From: Ktedonobacter sp. SOSP1-85
GTDB lineage: Bacteria; Chloroflexota; Ktedonobacteria; Ktedonobacterales; Ktedonobacteraceae
NCBI RefSeq assembly: GCF_016587415.1
Contig: NZ_BNJI01000001.1
Location: 1,279,501-1,343,500, forward strand
DNA: 64,000 nucleotides
Direction: 5' to 3'
Shown here: piece by piece, positions 8,406 through 15,371 of the stretch
How the letters are laid out: each line of letters begins with the position of its first letter
How positions within the stretch are numbered: the stretch's first letter is position 1
Notes under the pieces: generated by a model
The model's input: only the letters and a program-made list of their open reading frames with translations
Told to the model about the DNA's origin: nothing
Databases searched by the model: none
Made by a program: the position numbers and the translations under genes

Positions 8406-9878
8406 ATGCGACTAGAGCCGACACCCAGGCCAGAACAGGTCGTCCGCGTCAACGCAAAGCTCATCACATCCAGCACAATTTTACATTTCTCTTCTGAAGA
8501 GCTTGAACATGCAGTCAGTCAGGAACAGGCAGAGAATCCCGCACTCTCGGTGAAAGAACAACGCATCTGCCTCTCCTGTGGCACCCCCCTGTATAGCCAG
8601 TATGGGCAGGTATGCGCCGCGTGTGGCAACTTCATACAACAGGAGCAACCCTCCACCACGACCGAGGGACCTCTTCTTTCGCCCGAGAGCGCCCACTGGA
8701 ATTATCAACAACATACCTTCTTTGATATTGATAACTACGGCTTCGTGGCCATTGATGACGAGGACGCCTTTGATCCCATGGCAAGGATCGCGACCAATGA
8801 ATCCCTGAGCGAGACCCTCCTGCAACAGCTAGAGGCACTGATCGCGCCTGAGGATGCCTTAATCGCCGAGCAGCTTGTTGGCAATCTGAATGAGCGAGGC
8901 TACCTGGAGGTCTCCATTGAGGAGATCGCTACCCATCTCGAAGTGCCTGTAACGCGCGTGAGCTATGTCCTCAAACAGCTTCAGACACTCGAACCACTGG
9001 GAATTGGCGCCCGCGATCTACGCGAATGCCTTCTCCTACAACTGGAGGCCCTGGCAGAGGTCGATGATGCACCCGCCCTAACCCAGACGCTGATCACCCA
9101 CTATCTTGACCAACTGGCCCATAACCAGTTTCACGAGATTGCGCGCCAGCTTAAGGTTCCCGAGGAGAGTGTCAAAGAGGCCTATCACTATATCCGCACC
9201 ACACTCCACCCCTATCCGGCACAGACCTATAGCGTGACCCAAAGCTATGGACGCTCAAGTCATGGCACAAGTTATATTCGTCCTGACATCATCATTCGCC
9301 AGGGAGAGAATGGTCTTGAAATTGAGCTGGTGGAAGAGAGACGCTATCACTTCTCGATTGGCTCACGCTATCCCCTCCCAACCAGCGAGGCCCCCAGCAA
9401 CGATATGCAACGCTACATACACTACCATAACGACCGCGCAAAGTTCTTTATTGACTGCGTCCAACGCCGCTGGCAAACGTTGCGCCGCGTCGCAGAGCTG
9501 GTCGTCAACTACCAGCGCGAATTTATCGAGAAAGGGGTGCGCTACCTCCGGCCACTCACACGCGCAGAGGTCGCGACGCGCTTAAGCCTGGATGAGGGCA
9601 CCGTCAGCCGCGCGACAGCTAATAAATACGCCCTGCTCCCTAATGGGCGTCTGTTCCCCCTGGCAAACTTTTTCGATGGCTCGCTGGGAGTCAAGGACAT
9701 GTTACGCGAACTGATTCACTCTGAGGAGGCGCGCCACCGCTATAGCGACGATGAGCTGGCTCGTTTGATGACCGCTCAGGGTATTCCCATGGCCCGGCGT
9801 ACCGTAACCAAGTATCGCGAGGAGATGGGTATAGGTTCTTCACGGGAGCGCAATCGCGCTCCCGTGAAGAACCTATGA
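8406..9878 (+). CDS. rpoN: RNA polymerase sigma-54 factor, with an inserted zinc ribbon
   Basis: A 490-residue sigma-54. Region I (residues about 10-48) is degenerate but keeps the pattern ending QAENPAL. A C55-x2-C58...C70-x2-C73 zinc-ribbon-like insert follows, which is not part of classical RpoN. Then come the core-binding domain (about 120-300), a helix-turn-helix (TRAEVATRLSLDEGTVSRAT) and the C-terminal RpoN box ARRTVTKYRE (463-472) that reads the -24 promoter element. Sigma-54 recruits polymerase to -24/-12 promoters and needs an AAA+ activator; none is encoded nearby. The last 13 residues are encoded by a long terminator-like hairpin that contains the stop codon. Confidence 0.92.
   Translation: MRLEPTPRPEQVVRVNAKLITSSTILHFSSEELEHAVSQEQAENPALSVKEQRICLSCGTPLYSQYGQVCAACGNFIQQEQPSTTTEGPLLSPESAHWNYQQHTFFDIDNYGFVAIDDEDAFDPMARIATNESLSETLLQQLEALIAPEDALIAEQLVGNLNERGYLEVSIEEIATHLEVPVTRVSYVLKQLQTLEPLGIGARDLRECLLLQLEALAEVDDAPALTQTLITHYLDQLAHNQFHEIARQLKVPEESVKEAYHYIRTTLHPYPAQTYSVTQSYGRSSHGTSYIRPDIIIRQGENGLEIELVEERRYHFSIGSRYPLPTSEAPSNDMQRYIHYHNDRAKFFIDCVQRRWQTLRRVAELVVNYQREFIEKGVRYLRPLTRAEVATRLSLDEGTVSRATANKYALLPNGRLFPLANFFDGSLGVKDMLRELIHSEEARHRYSDDELARLMTAQGIPMARRTVTKYREEMGIGSSRERNRAPVKNL
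9831..9876. terminator. 21-bp perfect hairpin overlapping the 3' end of rpoN
   Basis: Arms 9831-9851 and 9856-9876 pair perfectly around AATC (outer end ATAGGTTCTTC, inner end GGGAGCGC). The rpoN stop codon TGA begins in the last base of the right arm, so the whole hairpin is translated. It lies between convergent rpoN and rqcH and has no clear U run. Confidence 0.65.
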
Positions 9879-9917
9879 ATGCCGGGTTCCTGAATACGTT
9901 TGCATGTGGCGCTCTCG

Positions 9918-11897
9918 TCACTTCACCCGTTCGAGCAATCCCTGAGCGCTTTCAGGATCGACGTAGAGCGTTCGCTCACGCTCATAGACAACCATGCCGG
10001 GACCACCACCCTTCATATGGCGCACGTGGCGCTGCAACGTGTAGTCGACCGGGGCATTGGTAATACCACGCGCCTGGCTATAATATGCCGCCAGGCTCGC
10101 GGCCTGGTCAATCGTGCTGCGTGGGATCTCACGTCCGGCCGCTTTGACAATGACATGCGCCCCCGGCACACCACGCGCGTGCAGCCAGACATCATTGCCG
10201 CTCGCCTGGTGGAAGGTGACCTCCTCGTTCTGGCGGCTGTTCTTCCCAACCAGGAGCGTAAAGCCTTCGCGGCTCTGGAAAGAGAGCGGCACACCGCCAC
10301 CGGGTGCGGCGGTCTTTCCTTTGGCGCCTTTACCTCCCTTGGCAGGCTTGCCTTTCTTCGCCGCCTTCAAGGCCTTCTTGTCCAGGGCAGCCTTTCCACG
10401 AATGTAGCCCGCCGCCTGGACCTCTGCCTTCACCAGGGCCACCTCAGGGGGCGTTTCAGCCAGCGAGAGATCCAGCAAGAGCTGTTCGATGGTCGCCAGC
10501 TCCGCGTTGTTCTGCTCGATCTGATCCGGCAGGAGTTCCAGGGCGCGTCGGAGCTTGTGATACTTGTTGAAGAGGCGGTTGGCGTTGCCTACAGCATCAA
10601 AACGGGGGTCCAGGGTCATACTCACCCTGGGTACATTCCCGCTCTCATCCTCTTCAAAATAGTTCTCCAGCTCGACATTCACCTGGCCTTGCACCACCTC
10701 GTGCTGGTGGGCCAGCAACAATTCACCCTGGAGGCGATAGCGCGCCGCCTCTTCGGAGGAGGCCATCTCCTGGCGTAGGAGTTCGGCCTTACGCATACAG
10801 CGATCACGCTGCGTCTGGAGTATCTTGCGCACCGGTGAGCGTACCCCATCCATGGCATCCCGCCACTCGGCGCGCGCGAAATAGTCATCCAGCACGACAT
10901 TGATCGAGGGCGACGAGCGGAAGGTGACATCTTCACGGGCCGCGTATTGCTCCAGTTGATAGGCGGCAAAGGCCAGAACCTCTTCGCGGGCCTCCAGCCC
11001 CTCGCCTGCCTTCTCACGCACCACCAGTTGCGGCTGCCACTGATGGCTTTCATAGAGCGAGGACAGATCACGAATGACCCAGGCCAGCTCCTCCCAGGTT
11101 GCCTCACTGGCCTCTTCGACCGGCAGCTCGGCGTTCTCTGCCGCCCGGTAGACCATTTCGCGGGCCAGCAGCGGGCTACATCCCTCCAGGTGGCGCGTCA
11201 GCAATTGCCAGAGTGTCGCCTTCGCTGGCCCCTTCTTACGCTTCTTCTGCGGCTCTGTACTCGCCTCTTCTGGCTGTTCAGCGGCACAGATCGCCAGTTG
11301 GGCCGCCGTCACGGTCAAAGGATCGAGGCGCGGCAACGTCTGGCCCGCCAGGGTGCGCTGCTGGGGTGGTGGGGCGACGTAGGGGACATTCGGCGTGATC
11401 ACGCGATAGCGGTTCACCTCCGCGCTTACACGCTTGAGGCTACCCAGGATCATCCCCCCCTCGTCACAGAAGACAATATTACTGATACGCCCCATAATCT
11501 CAATGATCAGGCGGAAGCGCGTACGCTCCTCGCTCTCGGGCGAGCTGCGATAGCCCGCAATAATCTCAATCACGCGCTCGCCACGTGGCTGCTTGACCGC
11601 TTCAATACGTGCGCCTTCCAGGTATTTGCGCAGCAACATCACAAACGCAGGCGGCTCGCTGGCGATGCGAGGGGGTTTACGCGCCGTGATATGCGCACGC
11701 GCCAGTTGGGGATGGGCAGAGAAATAGACCCAATAGTTGCGTCCGCCTCCCTGCTCCTCCCCCTGGGGACGGGGGGCATAGCACTGCAACGCCAACGCAT
11801 ACTCAGTAGGCTGAATGATAGTATCGATACGCGCCCCCATCAGCAGCATACGCCACTCATCTGCGACGGCCGCCAGGGTCATGGCATCTACATGCAT
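9918..11897 (-). CDS. rqcH: NFACT-family protein RqcH (ribosome quality control, Ala-tailing factor)
   Basis: A 659-residue protein with the full NFACT layout: NFACT-N domain starting at MHVDAMTLAAVADEW and GARIDTIIQP, a helical coiled-coil middle (about 280-470), a Lys/Gly-rich linker (KKGKPAKGGKGAKGK), and the NFACT-R (DUF814) domain GFTLLVGKNSRQNEEVTF with the WLHARGVPGAHVI motif. In Bacillus, RqcH binds stalled 50S-peptidyl-tRNA and recruits tRNA-Ala to add a degradation tail; older names are FbpA or fibronectin-binding protein. The start at 11897 is preferred because homology begins there; an upstream ATG at 11963 would add a hydrophobic Cys-rich stretch. Convergent with rpoN. Confidence 0.9.
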   Translation of the reverse strand: MHVDAMTLAAVADEWRMLLMGARIDTIIQPTEYALALQCYAPRPQGEEQGGGRNYWVYFSAHPQLARAHITARKPPRIASEPPAFVMLLRKYLEGARIEAVKQPRGERVIEIIAGYRSSPESEERTRFRLIIEIMGRISNIVFCDEGGMILGSLKRVSAEVNRYRVITPNVPYVAPPPQQRTLAGQTLPRLDPLTVTAAQLAICAAEQPEEASTEPQKKRKKGPAKATLWQLLTRHLEGCSPLLAREMVYRAAENAELPVEEASEATWEELAWVIRDLSSLYESHQWQPQLVVREKAGEGLEAREEVLAFAAYQLEQYAAREDVTFRSSPSINVVLDDYFARAEWRDAMDGVRSPVRKILQTQRDRCMRKAELLRQEMASSEEAARYRLQGELLLAHQHEVVQGQVNVELENYFEEDESGNVPRVSMTLDPRFDAVGNANRLFNKYHKLRRALELLPDQIEQNNAELATIEQLLLDLSLAETPPEVALVKAEVQAAGYIRGKAALDKKALKAAKKGKPAKGGKGAKGKTAAPGGGVPLSFQSREGFTLLVGKNSRQNEEVTFHQASGNDVWLHARGVPGAHVIVKAAGREIPRSTIDQAASLAAYYSQARGITNAPVDYTLQRHVRHMKGGGPGMVVYERERTLYVDPESAQGLLERVK

Positions 11898-12012
11898 AAG
11901 ACGTTCCAATCTAGACTTTTGCTGCGCGTAAAAACAAGCAAGCAGCAATGAACAGGCAAGCACATTTTTGCTTTGGTGCAGCCTGCTTCGTGTTGTACAA
12001 TATCACTAAGCT

Positions 12013-12120
12013 CTTATTCCGAGACCCAACGTCACTGGCGTGACTAACGCTTCCCCATTCGGGAACCACCTAACCCCCATTCGGGGGCAAGCGGCCGCGC
12101 GCTCAGGGTGTCGGATCAGT
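12013..12120. repeat. Family A intergenic repeat, copy 3 (longest form)
   Basis: Begins CTTATTCCGAGACCC and ends GTGTCGGATCAGTAGTAA. It carries a GTCAC/GTGAC hairpin and two CCCCATTCGGG-type modules placed in tandem, so it is longer than copy 2 and arranged differently. Located in the divergent region between rqcH and gmk; the rest of that 391-bp gap shows no gene. Confidence 0.8.
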
Positions 12121-12288
12121 AGTAATGAGCGTTGCACTTTAGTGGTGATCGCCTCTTGCCGAATAGCTATTGTAGAGGGGTAGAGACACCACTGTCAAAA
12201 TACGCTCGCTGATGCACCACAGTATAACAAAGTGTTGGCTGTTCGTACATCAACCCTCAAAACATCCAGATCTGCCGGGAAGAGAAAC

Positions 12289-12945
12289 ATGCATATTGAG
12301 ACAGGTTCTACCGTACCTCAACCATCTGATAAATCACATCTCGATACCTCTCATAAACGTGGTCTTCTGTTTGTGCTTTCAGCCCCCTCAGGGACAGGAA
12401 AAGATACGGTTATTCAAGCGCTCAAAGCGCAAGGGATGGACTTTCACGTGGTGGCGTCCGTTACCACACGTGCTCCCCGCGCCGGGGAGAGCGAGGGCAA
12501 CCCTTATCACTTTGTGAACCAAGACACATTTGATCAACTGGTAGCCAATGATGAATTACTTGAGTATGCCAACGTACATGGTAACTGGTACGGACAACCC
12601 AAGCAACAGATTCGCGACCATCTGAGTCAAGGGCGTGATGTCCTGCTCAAGATAGATGTTCAGGGAGCGGCAACCATTCGCCACAAGCTTTCTGAGGCAA
12701 TCTTTCTATTTCTGGTTCCCGGCTCATTTGAAGAGCTTGCCTACCGCCTGACCAGGCGGCAGACAGAGACAGAGGATGAGAGACAACGTCGTCTTCTTGA
12801 TGCTCAAACAGAACTGGCACAACGCAATCACTATGACTACGTCGTAGAGAACCGCCAGGGATATCTAGACAAAGCTGTCGAGCAGGTACGCGCCATTATA
12901 CTTGCTGAGCACTGTCGCACACAACCCAGATATGTCACGCTTTAG
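12289..12945 (+). CDS. gmk: Guanylate kinase
   Basis: A 218-residue enzyme converting GMP plus ATP to GDP. It has the P-loop SAPSGTGKDT (residues about 31-40), the GMP-binding region SVTTRAPRAGESEGNPYHF with a conserved YHFV, and the lid and LKIDVQGA segment. A 25-residue N-terminal extension precedes the core. The start at 12289 was chosen over 12232 because the longer version adds a basic stretch without homology; GGAAGAG lies upstream. It is followed after 26 bp by glpX on the same strand, so the two are probably cotranscribed. Confidence 0.93.
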   Translation: MHIETGSTVPQPSDKSHLDTSHKRGLLFVLSAPSGTGKDTVIQALKAQGMDFHVVASVTTRAPRAGESEGNPYHFVNQDTFDQLVANDELLEYANVHGNWYGQPKQQIRDHLSQGRDVLLKIDVQGAATIRHKLSEAIFLFLVPGSFEELAYRLTRRQTETEDERQRRLLDAQTELAQRNHYDYVVENRQGYLDKAVEQVRAIILAEHCRTQPRYVTL

Positions 12946-12971
12946 CACCTGACAATAGAAGGAGGATTGCT

Positions 12972-13967
12972 TTGGAAGAACGTTTTGAACAGTCCGGGAC
13001 ACGCGAACGCAACCTGGGCATGGAATTGATACGCGTCACTGAAGCCGCTGCCCTGAGCGCTGGTCGCTGGATGGGTAAAGGCAATAAAGAGATGGTAGAC
13101 CAGGCAGCCGTCGATGCCATGCGTCATGCCGTCGATGGTGTCGATATGGACGGCGTCGTCGTCATCGGCGAGGGCGAAAAAGACGAGGCCCCCATGCTCT
13201 ACATCGGCGAGCACGTCGGAAATGGGCATAAGCCCGAAGTAGATGTCGCCGTTGATCCCGTCGATGGCACGCGCCTGCTGGCGCTCGGTTTGCCTGGCGC
13301 CCTGGCCGTGGTCGCGACAGCGGAACGTGGCACGATGTACTCTGCCCCTCCTGGAGTCTTCTACATGGAGAAGATCGCGGTCGGACCCGCCATGCGCAAC
13401 GCTATCGACATCAATGCGCCCGTCGCAGTCAACCTGGACAGGATCGCGCGCGCACGCGAGGCACGCATCGACGACCTGACAGTGGCCATCCTGGACCGCC
13501 CGCGCCACTCTGAGATTATTCGCCAGGTACGCGAAGTGGGGGCTCGCATTCGCCTTATTGGTGATGGTGATGTCGCCGCCGCCATCCAGGCCGCGATGGA
13601 AGATTACCGCGGTATCGACGTCTTGCTGGGTATTGGTGGCGCGCCTGAAGCGGTTCTCGCCGCGGCTGCTATTAAATGTATCGGGGGCGAGATTCAGTGT
13701 AAGATCTGGCCACGCAACGACCAGGAGCGTGAGAAGCTCAAGGCCGATGGTATTGATCTCAGCCAGGTCTACCGCACTGATGACCTGGTCAAGGGCAACG
13801 ACGTGGCCTTCGCGGCCACAGGCATTACCACTGGTGAACTGCTCGATGGCGTCCAGTATTTCGGCTGGGGCGCACGTACCTCCTCTGTGATGATGCGTTC
13901 CCGCTCTGGCACGGTTCGCTATATCCAGGCCCGCCACAAGTGGCGCAAATCCAGCCAGGCCCAGTAA
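12972..13967 (+). CDS. glpX: Class II fructose-1,6-bisphosphatase (GlpX type)
   Basis: A 331-residue GlpX-family phosphatase of gluconeogenesis, and possibly of sedoheptulose bisphosphate removal as in some relatives. Metal and substrate motifs seen are GEGEKDEAPML (residues about 61-71), the DPVDGTRLLALG block and GIGGAPEAVLAAAA (about 220-233). The start is a TTG, supported by AGGAGG 7 bases upstream and by the family's usual N-terminus (RNLGMELIRVTEAAAL). It lies just downstream of gmk. A 24-bp perfect hairpin closes the unit. Confidence 0.93.
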   Translation: MEERFEQSGTRERNLGMELIRVTEAAALSAGRWMGKGNKEMVDQAAVDAMRHAVDGVDMDGVVVIGEGEKDEAPMLYIGEHVGNGHKPEVDVAVDPVDGTRLLALGLPGALAVVATAERGTMYSAPPGVFYMEKIAVGPAMRNAIDINAPVAVNLDRIARAREARIDDLTVAILDRPRHSEIIRQVREVGARIRLIGDGDVAAAIQAAMEDYRGIDVLLGIGGAPEAVLAAAAIKCIGGEIQCKIWPRNDQEREKLKADGIDLSQVYRTDDLVKGNDVAFAATGITTGELLDGVQYFGWGARTSSVMMRSRSGTVRYIQARHKWRKSSQAQ

Positions 13968-13972
13968 AGTTG

Positions 13973-14023
13973 TGAGTATGAGACGGCCTGGCGGCCGAAG
14001 GCCGCCAGGCCGTCTCATACTCA
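13973..14023. terminator. 24-bp perfect hairpin between convergent glpX and icd
   Basis: Arms 13973-13996 and 14000-14023 pair perfectly around GAA (outer end TGAGTATGAGACGG, inner end GGCGGCC). Neither strand has a real U run after the stem. Confidence 0.65.
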
Positions 14024-14030
14024 TTTACCT

Positions 14031-15122
14031 CTACAGGCGGCGCAAACGCTCAATGACGGCGTCGGCAACCTGTGATGTTCCCACCGCCGTGGGATCGTCT
14101 GGGCGCGGCTTGAGATCATAGGTCACATACTTTCCTTCCGCGATCACCTGCATTAAGGCCTTCTCCAGGCGCACAGCGGCCTCTTTCTCACCCAGGTGCC
14201 GCAACATCATGACCCCGGAAAACATCATCGCCATCGGGTTGACCTTATTCTGACCCGCGTACTTAGGCGCACTCCCATGTACCGGCTCAAACACCGCGTA
14301 CTGGCTCCCAATATTCGCCCCAGGAGCCACTCCCAGGCCACCAATCAAGCCTGCCGAGAGATCTGAAATAATATCACCATACAGGTTAGGCAATACAAGC
14401 ACATCATACATCTCTGGCTTCTGCACCAGTTGCATGCACATATTATCCACGATACGATCCTCGTGCTGGATATCGGGATACTCCTTCGCGACCTCGTGAG
14501 CCGTCGCGAGAAAGAGGCCATCAGAAAGGCGCATAATGTTTGCTTTATGCACAATCGTGACCTTGCGCCGGTCATTGGCACGCGCATAGTCGAAGGCGAA
14601 GCGCGCAATGCGTCGCGTCGCCAGCACAGAGATATACTTGATGCTCAACGCGGAATGGGGATCGAGTTTCTGACCTGTGGTGCGCTCAATAAGCTCTAAT
14701 AGTTCTTCCTGGTGTGATGTCCCACGCTGAAACTCAATACCCGCGTAGAGGTCCTCCGTATTCTCGCGTACAATGACGAGATCAATATTCTCATAGCGCG
14801 AGCGCAGGCCAGGATAGGTCTTGGCGGGCCGCAAGTTCGCGTAGAGATCTAGCTTCTTGCGCAACGTCACGTTCGCGCTGCGTTGACCGCGCCCCACAGG
14901 GGTAGTGATTGGCCCCTTTAATCCCACCTTCGTCCGCTTAATCGATTCCAGCACATCATCAGGCAGAACCGTCCCCTGCTTCTCCAGCATCTCGCTTCCA
15001 GCCTGACGCACATCCCACTCAAATTCGATCCCGGTGGCCTCGAGCACGCGCCTTGTAGCTGTTGTAATTTCCGGACCTGTGCCATCCCCCGGTATCAAGG
15101 TTACGGTGTGCGGCATGGGCAT
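14031..15122 (-). CDS. icd: Isocitrate dehydrogenase (NADP-type cofactor residues)
   Basis: A 363-residue beta-decarboxylating dehydrogenase of the short type. Seen are IPGDGTGPEI at the start, VIVRENTEDLYAG (substrate phosphate loop), and the metal-binding signature NLYGDIISDLSAGLIGGLGVAPGANIG (about 244-270). In HGSAPKYAG the Lys-Tyr pair matches the NADP-specific enzymes of E. coli and Thermus; NAD-type enzymes have Asp-Ile there. The enzyme makes 2-oxoglutarate in the TCA cycle. An isopropylmalate dehydrogenase role is less likely because of the RENTEDLYAG pattern. GGAGG sits 7 bases before the ATG at 15122. Confidence 0.88.
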   Translation of the reverse strand: MPMPHTVTLIPGDGTGPEITTATRRVLEATGIEFEWDVRQAGSEMLEKQGTVLPDDVLESIKRTKVGLKGPITTPVGRGQRSANVTLRKKLDLYANLRPAKTYPGLRSRYENIDLVIVRENTEDLYAGIEFQRGTSHQEELLELIERTTGQKLDPHSALSIKYISVLATRRIARFAFDYARANDRRKVTIVHKANIMRLSDGLFLATAHEVAKEYPDIQHEDRIVDNMCMQLVQKPEMYDVLVLPNLYGDIISDLSAGLIGGLGVAPGANIGSQYAVFEPVHGSAPKYAGQNKVNPMAMMFSGVMMLRHLGEKEAAVRLEKALMQVIAEGKYVTYDLKPRPDDPTAVGTSQVADAVIERLRRL

Positions 15123-15320
15123 GAATAGTCCTCCACAAAAATGCCATCCAGAAAGGTGGAATCTTATCCCACAAAATATGTCAACTTTCTGTGATTATAT
15201 CACTTTTACGCGATCTCTGGTATGAAAGGCAAAATGGCCATCAAGGCCGCACAAAAGTCATGCATACCCTGCTCGGGGGAAGGCTGACGAGTGCCGTCCA
15301 CACGCCTATAAAAAAGAAAG

Positions 15321-15358
15321 CGCCCCCAGGAGCAGGTGTCCGCCTGCTCCTGGGGGCG
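15321..15358 (-). terminator. Rho-independent terminator of topA
   Basis: A 16-bp perfect stem (15321-15336 with 15343-15358, arm CGCCCCCAGGAGCAGG) followed on the minus strand by CTTTCTTTTTTATAG. One of the few hairpins in this window with a textbook U tract. Confidence 0.88.
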
Positions 15359-15371
15359 TGGTATACATTGG

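Noticed and set aside
10947..11951. A 334-residue plus-strand frame opposite rqcH
   Set aside because: Shadow of the rqcH coding sequence; composition is Leu/Arg/Gln-rich with no recognisable domain.
12942..14024. A 360-residue minus-strand frame opposite glpX
   Set aside because: Mirror of glpX codon bias; GlpX is complete on the plus strand, and the frame runs through the downstream hairpin.
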